A stretch of DNA of 64,000 bases from Modicisalibacter xianhensis (GCF_900113605.1 NZ_FOPY01000001.1:193669-257668), one strand, 5' to 3'. Positions 18,761 to 28,664 are shown, counted from the first letter of the stretch. Notes: generated by a model not told the origin, from the sequence alone. Numbers and translations: made by a program.

Positions 18761-20941
18761 TCACCCGGGTAACACCGACGAACCACTTTCCAGTTCCACC
18801 AGGCTACGCTCGATGAATTCCTTGAGGGTGGCAACATGCCGTTCGCGCTCCGATCGTGACAGGCGCGGGCCCCGCAACTCGAGTTCTTCGGCTAGATCGG
18901 CGACTGCCTTGAGCCCCAGGCCGCTTGACTCGCCCTTGAGCAGATGGGCCTGGCGCACCAGCTCATTGCTATCGAACCCGGTCAAGGCCTCGTCGAGAGC
19001 AGCCAGACGCTCGGGCATCTGGTCACGATAGAGCGTCAGCAAGTCACGCAACATGGCCAGCCCCAGGGAATACTCGAGTTCGCGCAGCAGGGCATAGTCG
19101 ATCGTGCCGGTGTCGCTGGTGCGACGTATGGGCGCCCCATCCGGCATCGGCTGCCCCAGGTAGCGAGCCAATACTGCACCCAGGCTGTCCGGCATGATGG
19201 GCTTGGTCAGGTAGTCGTTCATGCCAGCGGCCTGTGCCTTGGCCTGCTCGCCGCCGAAGGCGCTGGCGGTCATGGCGATGATGGGGACCTGGGCCAGGCG
19301 TTCGTCGGAGGCGCGTATCTGCCGCGTGGCCTCGAAGCCGTCCGTGCCGGGCATCTGCATGTCCATGAAGATCATGGCGTAAGCGTGCTTGCGCGCCATA
19401 TCGACTGCCTCGGCCCCATTGGCGGCGAGATCGACTCGATGCCCGAAGCGCTCGAGCATGGCAACGGCCACCTGCTGGTTGACCGGGTTGTCTTCAGCGA
19501 CCAGCAAGCGTTCGCATCTGCGCGTGTCGTCATCCCCCAGTGTGAGAAAGGTGCGCGGCTGGCTAGGCACGGACTCGGGGGGAGCATTCTCCAGCGGCAA
19601 TTCGAACCAGAACCGGCTGCCTTCGCCTTCATGGCTGACGAAGCCGATCTGGCCTCCCATGGCCTCGACCAGTCGCTTGCAGATCGCCAGCCCTAGCCCC
19701 GAACCGCCAAACCGCCGCGCTGTCGAGGCATCGCCCTGACGGAACGGCTCGAACAGGCCATCGCGTTGTTCGAAGGGAATGCCGCAACCGGTGTCGCTGA
19801 CCTCGAAATGCACACCTCCGTTCGCAGCGCGCCGGATGTCGAGTTCGACCTTGCCTTCCATGGTGAACTTGAAGGCATTCGAAAGCAGGTTGAGCAGCAC
19901 TTGGCGTAGCCGGCTCGCATCCCCGATCAGGCAGGGTGGCAGCTGCGGGTCGACATGATGGGCCAGCCTCAGCGTACCGCCTTCGAGGCGCGGTGCGAAC
20001 AGCGCCAGCACGCCATCGACGGTATCGCTCAGGTGAAAGACCGAGCGCTCGATTTCCAGGCGCCCGGCCTCGATCTTGGAAAAGTCGAGGATGTCATTGA
20101 TCAGGCTGAGCAGGATTTCCGCGCTCTCATGGATGGTACGCGCATAGCGGCGTGATTGCGGATCGTTCTGACGATCCATGAGCAACGCGCTCATCCCGAT
20201 CACGCCATTCAATGGCGTGCGCACCTCATGACTGACCGTGGCCAGAAAGTCGGATTTTGCCCGGCTGGCCGACTCGGCCTTGCGCGCCGTGATCTCCAAT
20301 TCACGGCTCAGCGTTTCCATGGCTTGCCGTGACGCCTCGTTGTCACGCGCCTCCTGAAACAGGAACCGGATGATGACCAGAGCCGTCAGGCTCTTGAAAA
20401 TGATCAGTGCGAGCAACAGGCCATAAAGCTTGAGCAGCGTCTCGCGCTCACGGGTCTTGGATTCGGCAAGATACTCGTTGATGGCAATGACCAGACGCTG
20501 CGAGCTATCGCCCAGGGTGGCCAAGCTGGACTGCAGAAGGTCGATATCGGACGCATCCAGTGGTCCCGCACTGTTCAGCCGCCTGTCGATGGATTCGACC
20601 TGAGAGAATATCCGGGGCAACACATCGCTGACACTGTCAATGGTCCGGAACAGCTCGGCGATCTGCCCTGTACGCAGCAGGTTAGTACGGCTGTAGAGCA
20701 GCTCGAAGCCCAACTGGACATTGGCCAGATCCTCATCCGAGCCAGGCTCGCTACGCAGCAACAGGCTGCGCAACTCGACCGCCTCTCGATCGAGCTTGTA
20801 GGCCGCCCAGGCAGCATCGCCGCCGACACTCTGGGCCAGGCTGTTCTGGCGCCAGGCAATGAGGCTGACGACACCGATCGCCGCCGCAAAAAAGAATACG
20901 GCAGCGATGACACCCAATTTCAAGCGAAGTGGATAGTGCAC
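18761..20941 (-). CDS. Hybrid histidine kinase with receiver and HPt domains (BarA-like)
   Basis: A 726-aa inner-membrane sensor kinase starting at GTG. Two membrane segments (about 10-30 and 175-197) bracket a helical periplasmic domain of about 145 residues. These are followed by HisKA ([15 protein letters not shown]), HATPase ([22 protein letters not shown]), a receiver ([22 protein letters not shown]) and a C-terminal HPt (His in [12 protein letters not shown]). A full four-step phosphorelay is therefore in one chain, but no partner response regulator is adjacent. A small periplasmic protein gene ends 36 bases upstream, suggesting it helps sensing. Weak ribosome site. Confidence 0.92.
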   Translation of the reverse strand: MHYPLRLKLGVIAAVFFFAAAIGVVSLIAWRQNSLAQSVGGDAAWAAYKLDREAVELRSLLLRSEPGSDEDLANVQLGFELLYSRTNLLRTGQIAELFRTIDSVSDVLPRIFSQVESIDRRLNSAGPLDASDIDLLQSSLATLGDSSQRLVIAINEYLAESKTRERETLLKLYGLLLALIIFKSLTALVIIRFLFQEARDNEASRQAMETLSRELEITARKAESASRAKSDFLATVSHEVRTPLNGVIGMSALLMDRQNDPQSRRYARTIHESAEILLSLINDILDFSKIEAGRLEIERSVFHLSDTVDGVLALFAPRLEGGTLRLAHHVDPQLPPCLIGDASRLRQVLLNLLSNAFKFTMEGKVELDIRRAANGGVHFEVSDTGCGIPFEQRDGLFEPFRQGDASTARRFGGSGLGLAICKRLVEAMGGQIGFVSHEGEGSRFWFELPLENAPPESVPSQPRTFLTLGDDDTRRCERLLVAEDNPVNQQVAVAMLERFGHRVDLAANGAEAVDMARKHAYAMIFMDMQMPGTDGFEATRQIRASDERLAQVPIIAMTASAFGGEQAKAQAAGMNDYLTKPIMPDSLGAVLARYLGQPMPDGAPIRRTSDTGTIDYALLRELEYSLGLAMLRDLLTLYRDQMPERLAALDEALTGFDSNELVRQAHLLKGESSGLGLKAVADLAEELELRGPRLSRSERERHVATLKEFIERSLVELESGSSVLPG

Positions 20942-20977
20942 ACATCAGTTCTCTGTCGAGGCCACCTTCTGGTCGGG

Positions 20978-21484
20978 CTATTCCACACGGATACTTTTCA
21001 CCTGCCAGACAGAACGAAACCGATAGGTTTCATTGAGCAGCTTGGGGTTCTGATCGAAAGGATACAGCACGAAGATCGGCCCAAAATCGCGGACGGGCAT
21101 GCGCTCCCCATCCTTTTCGACAGCCAAGATAACATCATGGTTGCGCAGGTCCTCGACCGGCACATCGGCCACGAACTCGTTGAGAGCCTTGACCTTGAGC
21201 AGATTGCCCTGGGCACCCACGGCATCGAGCAGGTCTCGTCCCAGCGGGCCGGTAAAACGTGACTCCCCCTCCGTCCAGGGCGTATGCGTCTCGACATCAT
21301 GCATGCCTAACGCCGCCAGCATCGTGTAATCGAAATGCGCTTCGTCAGCGACATTGGTATGTGAGATGGCCCCACTCACCTTGAGAATGACTTGCCCTTC
21401 GGGCATGGGTAGCGTATCGGCCCACAGCGTACGCAACGGCAGCAGCAGGAAGAGAAGAAACAGCGACAAACGGGAAGTGAACAT
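20978..21484 (-). CDS. Periplasmic protein, molybdopterin-binding-like fold
   Basis: A 168-aa protein with a clear signal peptide (basic start, hydrophobic run, cleavage near TLWA-D). The mature part (VILKVSGAI, FDYTMLAALG, THTPWTEGESRFTGPLGRDLL, FVLYPFDQNP, RSVWQVKSI) resembles the sulfite-oxidase-type molybdopterin-binding fold as used by small non-enzymatic periplasmic proteins. The cofactor-ligating Cys is not visible, so catalysis is unlikely. A longer frame to 21577 exists, but the signal peptide fixes the start at 21484. It lies directly upstream of the hybrid kinase, probably co-transcribed, and has a broken paralogue next door. Confidence 0.7.
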   Translation of the reverse strand: MFTSRLSLFLLFLLLPLRTLWADTLPMPEGQVILKVSGAISHTNVADEAHFDYTMLAALGMHDVETHTPWTEGESRFTGPLGRDLLDAVGAQGNLLKVKALNEFVADVPVEDLRNHDVILAVEKDGERMPVRDFGPIFVLYPFDQNPKLLNETYRFRSVWQVKSIRVE

Positions 21485-21623
21485 GCAGACGTCTCGGAGA
21501 TGATGGGCCGGTGGCCAACGTACGATACCTGCCGGCTCCCTGAACTCTCCTGGGACTTCCTGTGCAACCTGTTTCATACCGGCAGGCGCAAGGGTACCCC
21601 AACCGAGACGAAAGTTCAGTGCA

Positions 21624-22185
21624 TCAGCATTCTACGATATAAAAACGGTCGTTCGCCCCGCGCTGCTCTTTGTGCTGGGTCGACGACGTTCCCTCGACAT
21701 GAATGGACATGACCTGCCAGACCGAACGGAAACGGATCTCTTCTGTAAGCAATTCAGGCTTCTGGTCGAAGGGGTAGACGATGATGATCGGGCCGCGATC
21801 GTTCGCCGTTCTTGCTGAGCGCAAGGATCACCTCATGCCGATAGAAGTCGCTGGCAGGCACCTCGGCAATATACCCATCGAGCCCCTTTATCATGAGGCG
21901 GCTACCCTGGGCCCCCACCGCGTCGAGAAGATCTTGTGCCAACGGCCCTTCGAAACGGATCAATCCTTCCGTCCACGGCGTATGTGTCGCAATCTCATGC
22001 ATGCCAAGCGACTCGAGCATGGCATAGTCGAAATGTGCTTCGTCACCGTGGTTGGTCTGCGAGATTTTTCCGGATACCTCGAGAATCACCGGCCCTTGGG
22101 GAATCGGTAACTCGGCCTCTGCCCATGCGCCCATGGAGGTCATCGGCAATAAAAACAACGAAAGCAACCCACGCAACGCCAGCAT
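21624..22185 (-). pseudogene. Frameshifted paralogue of the periplasmic protein gene downstream
   Basis: Starting at 22185, the frame encodes a signal peptide (LLSLFLLPMTSMGAWA) and a copy of the neighbour protein: VILEVSGKISQTN, FDYAMLESLGM, THTPWTEGLIRFEGPLAQDLLDAVGAQG. After KNGER the frame shifts at 21800/21801, and the remaining conserved part (GPIIIVYPFDQKPELL, RSVWQVMSIHVE) continues in another frame to 21624. Compared with the intact copy, about 14 bases covering MPVR and part of its flanking codons are missing. The first frame ends early at 21754. Either a true recent inactivation or a sequencing error. Confidence 0.75.
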
Positions 22186-22284
22186 TCATATCACTCTATC
22201 GAACAGGACATACCTACCACTATAGTCGTTGCGACCCGGGCAGAAAGAGAATCCTAATCATACTGAGCGAATGAAGCGACTGAA

Positions 22285-23118
22285 TTAGATAGCCAGTTCC
22301 GTATTCGGCGTCGCAGCGAACTCCAGTACTTCCACGGTAGCACCCAGATCGAGCCGACCTTCGTTGAGAGCGACCAGATTCTGACCGAAATAGACCTTAC
22401 CCTTCGCGCCTCGCCGATAGCTCGCCAATGTGCGTAGCGGCTCGCCGCGTGCCTGGAACTGCCCCGTAGTCGGATCGACGGTAATCATGGCACAGCGGGA
22501 ACACGGCGCATCGACGAGAAACTCCACCTCACCGATGCGTATGCGCTTCCAGCCATCTTCGGCGTAGGGCTGTGTTCCGGTCACGACGAGGTTGGGCCGA
22601 AACTGCGCCATGCGCTGTGGGGGATTCATCCGCCGGTTGAGGTCGTCCAGCGAGGCCTGGGAAATCAACAGCAATGGGTAGCCATCGGCAAAGCTGACAT
22701 GGCGTTCGATTGCTGGACGGTAGCGGGAAGAGCGCTGCCCCAACCACAGCAACCGTACCGGCTCACCCGCAGCCCGGCTGAACCAGTCGTCCAGCGCATC
22801 GGTGGTGGTCAGGGCCTCGAAAGCGTCATCCCAGACCCGCGTGGCAAAGCGCCCGGCATCGAATTCCGTTTCGCGCACCTTGATGCTCCCTAGTTCCGGG
22901 TGGCTGACATCGAGGCCTCCCGGCACCGGAACGGCGGCCACGCGCTGCAACTGGGGATGGGTGCGCGCCGTCAGGAACGTGCCATCCGGCTTGGCAAGCA
23001 TGTAACGGCGATCGCCCTCAGGCCCTTCCTCCGTTACCAGCATGCCGTCCAGCGCCTGGCCGGCGATGGACTTGACGGGGTAGCGATAGAGTCCTGACAG
23101 AACAGGCGAGGAAGGCAT
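22285..23118 (-). CDS. MOSC-domain protein (YcbX-like)
   Basis: A 277-aa protein with the MOSC N-terminal beta-barrel (LSGLYRYPVKSIAGQ) and a C-terminal MOSC domain holding the conserved cysteine in DAPCSRCAMITVDP. MOSC proteins bind or transfer sulfur/molybdenum cofactor. YcbX and related proteins detoxify N-hydroxylated bases with a reductase partner. The E. coli ferredoxin domain is absent, so another electron donor would be needed. It lies upstream of the molybdopterin-like tandem genes, but on a separate unit. Confidence 0.85.
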   Translation of the reverse strand: MPSSPVLSGLYRYPVKSIAGQALDGMLVTEEGPEGDRRYMLAKPDGTFLTARTHPQLQRVAAVPVPGGLDVSHPELGSIKVRETEFDAGRFATRVWDDAFEALTTTDALDDWFSRAAGEPVRLLWLGQRSSRYRPAIERHVSFADGYPLLLISQASLDDLNRRMNPPQRMAQFRPNLVVTGTQPYAEDGWKRIRIGEVEFLVDAPCSRCAMITVDPTTGQFQARGEPLRTLASYRRGAKGKVYFGQNLVALNEGRLDLGATVEVLEFAATPNTELAI

Positions 23119-23187
23119 GGTTCGATTCCCGACGATGAGGTGTCTATGGCGCTCGCCGTTACCTGCAGCGCCACGGTAGATAATGGC

Positions 23188-23760
23188 TTACTGAGACGAA
23201 GCGCCGTCCCCTTCGGGCTGGATCTGTATCTCCTGGCTACGCTTCACATCCTGTTCTTCGGCGGCCTTGAACTGCTCTTCGAGTTCTTTTTCCGCCTCCT
23301 TGAAGCGCCGCTCGGTCTCTTTCAGCGCTTCGCTGACATCGTCTTCCGTCTCTTCCCAGGACTCATCGGCCAATCGCTCGCCTACACTGGGCGCCACTTC
23401 TTCATCAGTGGCCATCCCGGCGCCAGCTTCCTCGCTCTGTTGGCCAGATGCCTCTGCCTCATCCGGATTCGCGCCGGTAGTCGAAGACTCTGAAGCCGCT
23501 ACCTCGCCAGCAGTTTCCGCCGTGCCGGCATTCTGGGCCGTATCATCGGTTGAGGAATCATCTGCCTGCGGCATCTCGGTATCGGACTGCGCCGGGGTGT
23601 TGCGCGCGTCGCGCTCCACGCCATTTGACGTCTCATTGGTGGCCTGGCTCGCCTCGTTGGCCGTTTGCTCGGGCGGGGTCTCCTCCCCTCCATCGCAGGC
23701 CGCCAGGCTCAAGGCCAATGTCAGGACGGCTATCGACGTCATCCAGGGCGCTCTGGCCAT
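23188..23760 (-). CDS. Acidic low-complexity lipoprotein
   Basis: A 190-aa protein with a lipoprotein signal (hydrophobic run ending LSLAAC, Cys22 predicted to be lipidated). The mature part is dominated by Glu, Asp, Ala, Thr, Ser and Gln, ending in a charged helical segment (KETERRFKEAEKELEEQ). No known domain. Such acidic, disordered lipoproteins are common in halophiles. AAGGAG lies eight bases before the start. Function unknown. The run AAC-D may leave Asp at +2, the inner-membrane retention signal. Confidence 0.7.
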   Translation of the reverse strand: MARAPWMTSIAVLTLALSLAACDGGEETPPEQTANEASQATNETSNGVERDARNTPAQSDTEMPQADDSSTDDTAQNAGTAETAGEVAASESSTTGANPDEAEASGQQSEEAGAGMATDEEVAPSVGERLADESWEETEDDVSEALKETERRFKEAEKELEEQFKAAEEQDVKRSQEIQIQPEGDGASSQ

Positions 23761-23846
23761 CGTTCTCTCTCCTTGTTGAAAGACCTGCCTCGTAGGGTGG
23801 CGCTATTCCAGCAAACCCCGTCCTCTGGCGCAAGCAAGCGCCACGG

Positions 23847-24293
23847 TCAGGCAGGCTGTTCCCCGATATCCTCGTTCCAGACGTCGGGATGCCGGGCAAT
23901 GAAAGTCTCCATCAGTTCCCGGCACTCGGGGCTGTCCAGCACCTCAAGCGTGACGCCATGCTGGCGCAGGTTTTCCTCGTCGCCCATGAAGGTGCGGTTT
24001 TCGCCAATCACTACACGCGGTATTCCATAAAGCAGGATGGCTCCACTGCACATGGGACAAGGGGACAAGGTCGTATAGAGCACCGAGTCGCGATAGACGG
24101 AGGCCCGCTGACGCCCGGCATTCTCCAGCGCATCCATCTCGCCATGCAACACGACGCTGCCACGCTGTTGTCGCTGGTTATGCCCCCGGCCGATGATCTG
24201 CCCACGATGGACCAGTACCGACCCGATCGGGACACCGCCTTCCTCGAGCCCCTGCCGGGCCTCGTCGATTGCGGCCTGCATGAATTCGTCCAT
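23847..24293 (-). CDS. Cytosine deaminase, yeast Fcy1 type
   Basis: A 148-aa zinc-dependent deaminase. HGEMD (His ligand and catalytic Glu) and PCPMC (two Cys ligands) form the active site. The chain resembles yeast cytosine deaminase throughout: LYTTLSPCPMCSGAI, YGIPRVVIGEN and a C-terminal WNEDIGE. Converting cytosine to uracil would feed pyrimidine salvage. AAGGAG lies six bases before ATG 24293, so the longer frame (24317) is not used. The gene follows yegS by ten bases and is probably co-transcribed. A wider substrate range is possible. Confidence 0.85.
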   Translation of the reverse strand: MDEFMQAAIDEARQGLEEGGVPIGSVLVHRGQIIGRGHNQRQQRGSVVLHGEMDALENAGRQRASVYRDSVLYTTLSPCPMCSGAILLYGIPRVVIGENRTFMGDEENLRQHGVTLEVLDSPECRELMETFIARHPDVWNEDIGEQPA

Positions 24294-24303
24294 GCGCGTC
24301 TCC

Positions 24304-25233
24304 TTACTGTCGGGCATTCGATGAGAGCAACGGGCAATCGGATTGCACCAGCAACTTGAGCGCCCGCGGCTCCAGCTTGACCTCGAACGTCTTCAGTTGC
24401 CTGGGCTCGCCATCCAGGTTGAGTGGAAAGGCGCTATCGCCCTCGAAGGACAACTGCGACGTGCGCACCGTGCGCACGAACTCGCCATCTTCCGGAATCC
24501 TTTCCAGTTCCGTGAGAAGCTGGCGCATCTCGGCAAGCGACGAAAAATGACGTACGAGCAATACATTCAGCAGACCATCATCGAGCTTGGCGTCGGGCGC
24601 CAGCTTCTGGCCGCCGCCCGCCTGGACACCATTGCCGATGGCCAGCAGGAACAGGGGGCCCTCGAACTCGCCCTCGGGCCAGCTCAAATGCCCGCTGTAG
24701 GGCTGGTAATGCCAGAGCTTGAGCATTCCCATCAGGGAGTAAGCGCCACCACCCAGCAAGCGCTTGAGTGAAACCGGCGTTGAGGTGGTGATTTCCGCCC
24801 CGAAACCACCGGAGGCCATGTTGATGAAATAGTCGGCCCCAAGATGCGCTATATCCACGGCCCGGGAAGACACGGTCAGCGCCGTATGAAGGGCCTGGTG
24901 CGGATCCATGGGCAGGCAGACTCCATGGGCGAAGTCGTTGGCGCTTCCCAGCGGCAGGATGCCCAACGCCGGCCGATGCGCTTCGTCCAGGTGCATCAGG
25001 CCATTGACGATCTCGTTGACGCTGCCGTCTCCTCCCCCGGCAATGAGACGAGAGACCCCTTCCTGCGCCGCCTCTTCGACAAGACGCAAGGCGTCCCCCT
25101 CTTCCCAGGTGATGCGCACCTGTAAATCGCAACCCGCTTCGCGCATGGCGGACACCGCCTCGCGTATTTCGGGCTCCTGCGCGACCTTGCCGTTGAGAAT
25201 CAGGCGAGCGTTCCTTGCCATCGCATCGGCCAT
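24304..25233 (-). CDS. yegS: YegS-type lipid kinase (DAGK catalytic domain)
   Basis: A 309-aa kinase with the diacylglycerol-kinase nucleotide loop GGGDGSVNEIVNGL at about residues 65-78 and LGILPLGSANDFAHG following. The whole chain and length match YegS, which phosphorylates phosphatidylglycerol in vitro. The start at 25233 has AAGGA upstream; the longer frame to 25293 lacks one. First gene of a two-gene unit with the cytosine deaminase. Confidence 0.9.
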   Translation of the reverse strand: MADAMARNARLILNGKVAQEPEIREAVSAMREAGCDLQVRITWEEGDALRLVEEAAQEGVSRLIAGGGDGSVNEIVNGLMHLDEAHRPALGILPLGSANDFAHGVCLPMDPHQALHTALTVSSRAVDIAHLGADYFINMASGGFGAEITTSTPVSLKRLLGGGAYSLMGMLKLWHYQPYSGHLSWPEGEFEGPLFLLAIGNGVQAGGGQKLAPDAKLDDGLLNVLLVRHFSSLAEMRQLLTELERIPEDGEFVRTVRTSQLSFEGDSAFPLNLDGEPRQLKTFEVKLEPRALKLLVQSDCPLLSSNARQ

Positions 25234-25301
25234 GCATCGTTTCCTTGTCCATCCTGACGTGGTCTGGCTATACCATCGCCTGTTGCCCTGCAATTCGCAA
25301 G

Positions 25302-25319
25302 GTACCGATCAGTCGGTAC
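25302..25319. terminator. Short hairpin after the mgtC-like gene
   Basis: A 7-bp stem (GTACCGA at 25302-25308 with 25313-25319) and a 4-base loop, 15 bases after the stop of the mgtC-like gene. No T-run follows, so terminator function is doubtful. Confidence 0.3.
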
Positions 25320-25334
25320 AGGCCTGAAACCAGG

Positions 25335-26024
25335 TCACGTTATGGCCAGGCGAAACTCGAGAATCGTCTTCGAGGCACGCAAATGTGCCGCGAGTTTCAC
25401 CAGGTTGTCCTTGTCATGAGTCTGCAGCACCATGTGATAACGGTATATCGTACCGCGTTCGGCCAACCGGTAGCTCATCGACTTGATAGCGCAGCCATGC
25501 GTGGCAATCATCGCCCTGACCTTGCTTTCATCATCGACGGATTCGATAGGGTAGCTGATGACATGGTCGGCATAGAACTCGCTGGGAAGATGGCTCTCGA
25601 CCCAGCGAAAGAGCGACAGCGTGACCAGGGTAACGACCGTCACGATCACTGCCGGGTAGAGAAAACCGATCCCGAACAGGATACCCAGGGCAGAGGTGAC
25701 CCAGATCGATGCCGCCGTAGTCAGGCCATGCACGGTCAACCCTTCCTTGAAGATCACGCCGGCCCCCAGAAAACCGATACCGGTCATGATGCCCTGGGCC
25801 ATGCGGGTAGGGTCCGTGCGGATCGCAGAATCGGGCAGCAGCCCACCTACCCACTCTGCCTGATGAGTGGATACCAGCATCAATAATGCCGATGCGACAC
25901 ACACAAGAGCATGGGTACGGAACCCGGCCGGCCGGCCATGATAGCTGCGTTCCAGACCGATCAGGCTACCCGCCAGCCAGGCGGTGCCCAGGTTGATCAG
26001 AATAGTGGTGGCTTCGTCCGGCAT
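25335..26024 (-). CDS. MgtC/SapB-family membrane protein
   Basis: A 229-aa protein. The N-terminal half has four to five membrane segments with the MgtC signatures LAGSLIGLERSYHGRPAGFRTH and GIGFLGAGVIFKEG. The C-terminal half (from about 140) is a soluble ACT-like domain. MgtC proteins support growth in low magnesium and inhibit F-type ATP synthase in pathogens. The role in this background is unclear. GGAGG lies six bases before ATG 26024. Confidence 0.88.
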   Translation of the reverse strand: MPDEATTILINLGTAWLAGSLIGLERSYHGRPAGFRTHALVCVASALLMLVSTHQAEWVGGLLPDSAIRTDPTRMAQGIMTGIGFLGAGVIFKEGLTVHGLTTAASIWVTSALGILFGIGFLYPAVIVTVVTLVTLSLFRWVESHLPSEFYADHVISYPIESVDDESKVRAMIATHGCAIKSMSYRLAERGTIYRYHMVLQTHDKDNLVKLAAHLRASKTILEFRLAIT

Positions 26025-26146
26025 GGCGCCCCTCCATGGACTCAACAAAACGAACAGTCATGGCCCTGCCGGCTTGCGCCTCATGGCAGACTTGACCACT
26101 TTTAGGCAATGCTTTCTCGAAACTCATGATCTGACGGGAGTTTACC

Positions 26147-26617
26147 ATGCAACTTGACGGTAGCTGTCATTGCGGCGCGGTTCGTTTCAGCGTGGAAGCC
26201 GAGGCCCCCTACCCCTTCAACCTCTGCTATTGCAGCATTTGCCGCAAGACCGCCGGCACCGGCGGCTTCGCCATCAACCTCGGGGCCAATGCCGATACGT
26301 TGAAGGTCGAGGGGGAAGAACATATCAATACCTACCGTGCGCGCATGGAGGATGGCTCGACCAGCAGCGCCGAACGCCGCTTCTGCCGGGAGTGCGGCAC
26401 TGCACTGTGGCTATGGTCTCCCGAGTGGCCGGAACTCGTTCACCCCCATGCCGGCGCCATCGATACGCCACTGCCGGTCCCGCCCGAGCATACCCACATG
26501 ATGCTCGGCTCCAAACCCGATTGGGTCATGTCCCGCCCGGATTCACAGGACCGCTGCTTTCAGGAATACCCTGACGAGTCGCTGGCCCAGTGGCACGAGC
26601 GTGTGTCCAGCTCGTGA
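26147..26617 (+). CDS. GFA (CENP-V fold) family zinc protein
   Basis: A 156-aa protein with the zinc cysteines of the GFA family: CHCGAVRF at residues 7-14, CYCSICRKT near 28-36 and CRECG near 83-87. These proteins are called glutathione-dependent formaldehyde-activating, but most members are not shown to do this. GGGAG lies six bases upstream. It is divergent from the mgtC-like gene. Confidence 0.88.
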   Translation: MQLDGSCHCGAVRFSVEAEAPYPFNLCYCSICRKTAGTGGFAINLGANADTLKVEGEEHINTYRARMEDGSTSSAERRFCRECGTALWLWSPEWPELVHPHAGAIDTPLPVPPEHTHMMLGSKPDWVMSRPDSQDRCFQEYPDESLAQWHERVSSS

Positions 26618-26654
26618 CATCGACAGGCGCCGCTGGCTGGCCTGACTTAAAACA

Positions 26655-26682
26655 GGAACGGCCGCCCACTGGCAGCCGTTTC
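26655..26682 (-). terminator. Likely leuA terminator
   Basis: A hairpin with arms GGAACGGC (26655-26662) and GCCGTTTC (26675-26682), an inner GCC/GGC pair and a 4-base loop. Minus-strand reading continues into TGTTTTAAG, as expected for a terminator 26 bases past leuA. Confidence 0.55.
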
Positions 26683-26707
26683 CATCCGCAATGGCAAGAC
26701 CGGCAAG

Positions 26708-28411
26708 TCAGGCCTGAAGCATCTCCTTGGTCACGGCACCGGTCAGGGTTTGCCCCGCTCCGGCACGGTTGAGTGCCGAAAGCAACGCCTTGAGCGAGGC
26801 ACTGACGGTATCACCATCCTCAGCCATGCCACTGATGCGAGTGCCGTCCACGTTGAGTTGAACGAAGGCAATCGCCACGGCGTCGCTCCCCTCCCCCAAG
26901 GCATGTTCGCCATAGTCGACCACATTGACGCGTTGGCCAGTGTATTGCTGCCAGGCATCCATGAACGCAGAGATCGCACCGTTGCCCTGCCCTTGCAGTG
27001 TTACGCTCTCCTGACCATGACGCAGCGTGACCGACAGGCATTCGGCATCGTCCCGATCCAGCCGGTAGCCTTTCAGTGTCACCGGCGCGGCGCACATGAA
27101 GGTCTCGAGCAGGATGTCGCGAATGGCCTGGCTGGAAAGCTCGCCCGATACCTGTTCGCTGGCCTTCTGCACATGCGGCGCCAGTTCCAGGGTCATCCAG
27201 CGCGGCAGACTGATGCCGAAATCCCGCTCGAGCAGGAATGCCATGCCGCCCTTGCCCGACTGGCTGTTGACGCGAATCACGGCCTGATAGTCGCGGCCGA
27301 GATCCTTGGGATCAATGGGCAGATAGGCTACCTGCCAGGCTTCGTCGTCTCGCTGCTTCTGCAGGCACTTGCGGATCGCATCCTGATGGCTCCCCGAGAA
27401 TGCGGTATAGACCAGTTCGCCGATCCAGGGATGGCGAGGGTGGACCGGCAGGCCAGTGCACTCAGTGCAGACCTGAACGATCTCGTCGGGATTCGACAGG
27501 TCGAGTTGCGGATCGATGCCCTGGCTGTAGAGGTTCATCGCCAGGGTCACGATGTCCATGTTGCCGGTGCGCTCGCCGTTGCCCAGCAGCGTCCCTTCGA
27601 CACGATCTGCCCCGGCCAGCAGGCCCAGCTCGGCGGCGGCGGCCGCACCACCCCGGTCATTGTGGGTATGCAGCGAGATGATCGCGCTGTCACGGTTCTT
27701 AAGGTGCGTGATGAAATATTCGATCTGGTCGGCAAAATGATTGACCGGCCCGACCTCGACGGTGGCCGGCAGGTTGAGAATGCAGGGCTTGTCAGGCGTC
27801 GGCTGCCAGACCGCCATGACCGCCTCGCAGATCGCCACCGAGAAATCCAGCTCGGTGCTGGTGAAGCTCTCGGGAGAATATTGAAAGGTCCACTGCGTGT
27901 CGGGATAGCGCGCTGCATATTCCTGTACCCAGCGGGCACCCTGCTCGGCAATCGCGATGATGCCTTCGCGGTCCTGCTCGAAGACCCGCTCGCGCTGCAC
28001 CGTGGAAGTGGAGTTGTAGACGTGCACGATGGCACGCTTCACCCCTTCCAGTGCGGCAAACGTCCTTTCGATGAGATGTTCGCGCGCCTGCACGAGCACC
28101 TGGATATGCACATCCTCCGGGATCTGGTCTTGCTCGATCAGCCAGCGCACGAAATCGTAGTCATGCTGGCTGGCTGCGGGAAAACCGACTTCGATTTCCT
28201 TGAGCCCGACCTTGACCAGCAAGGCCCACAGCCGCTTCTTCTGCTCGACGGACATCGGCTCGAGTAGCGCCTGGTTGCCATCGCGCAGATCCACGCTGGT
28301 CCAGATCGGTGCGTGGGTCAGCGTCCGCGTAGGCCATTGACGCTGGGTCAGCGGCACCGGCTCGACCGGGACGTACTTGCGATGATCGAAGGCGCGGAAG
28401 GTTGAAGCCAT
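26708..28411 (-). CDS. leuA: 2-isopropylmalate synthase
   Basis: A 567-aa enzyme making 2-isopropylmalate from 2-oxoisovalerate and acetyl-CoA, the first step of leucine synthesis. The TIM-barrel has [15 protein letters not shown] (metal-binding Asp), [18 protein letters not shown] (His-x-His) and GNGERTGN. The C-terminal LeuA dimer regulatory domain ([17 protein letters not shown]) mediates leucine feedback. Length fits the actinobacterial/pseudomonad LeuA type (about 560), not the E. coli 520-residue type. AAGGA lies nine bases before ATG 28411. An Lrp-type gene is divergent. Confidence 0.95.
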   Translation of the reverse strand: MASTFRAFDHRKYVPVEPVPLTQRQWPTRTLTHAPIWTSVDLRDGNQALLEPMSVEQKKRLWALLVKVGLKEIEVGFPAASQHDYDFVRWLIEQDQIPEDVHIQVLVQAREHLIERTFAALEGVKRAIVHVYNSTSTVQRERVFEQDREGIIAIAEQGARWVQEYAARYPDTQWTFQYSPESFTSTELDFSVAICEAVMAVWQPTPDKPCILNLPATVEVGPVNHFADQIEYFITHLKNRDSAIISLHTHNDRGGAAAAAELGLLAGADRVEGTLLGNGERTGNMDIVTLAMNLYSQGIDPQLDLSNPDEIVQVCTECTGLPVHPRHPWIGELVYTAFSGSHQDAIRKCLQKQRDDEAWQVAYLPIDPKDLGRDYQAVIRVNSQSGKGGMAFLLERDFGISLPRWMTLELAPHVQKASEQVSGELSSQAIRDILLETFMCAAPVTLKGYRLDRDDAECLSVTLRHGQESVTLQGQGNGAISAFMDAWQQYTGQRVNVVDYGEHALGEGSDAVAIAFVQLNVDGTRISGMAEDGDTVSASLKALLSALNRAGAGQTLTGAVTKEMLQA

Positions 28412-28489
28412 GGTTGACGGTCCTTGCAATAGCCGGCGCCGGAGGATGCGCCGTAAGTGACGAATGTGTCAGGTCGCCTCGTGAGCGAC

Positions 28490-28524
28490 GCCGGGGAACG
28501 CCTCTTGTGGAGCCGCTCCCCGGC
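28490..28524. other. Hairpin in the leuA upstream region
   Basis: GCCGGGGA (28490-28497) pairs with TCCCCGGC (28517-28524), about 80 bases before leuA. It could be part of a leader attenuator, but I could not find a leucine-rich leader peptide or a T-run next to it. Confidence 0.3.
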
Positions 28525-28664
28525 AACGTGTCGATCGCTGGTGGCGATGATTGTTAGCTTACGCCCCACCCTCGGGTCGAGGATTGCGAATTCGCTGCTT
28601 ATGGGCGCATACTTTGGCAATTACTTCCAATGACTTCCCAAAAGAAGAAGAAATATTGCGCGAC

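Noticed and set aside
26750-28267. A 505-codon open frame antisense to leuA
   Set aside because: Mirror of leuA; composition atypical for a protein and no start signal.
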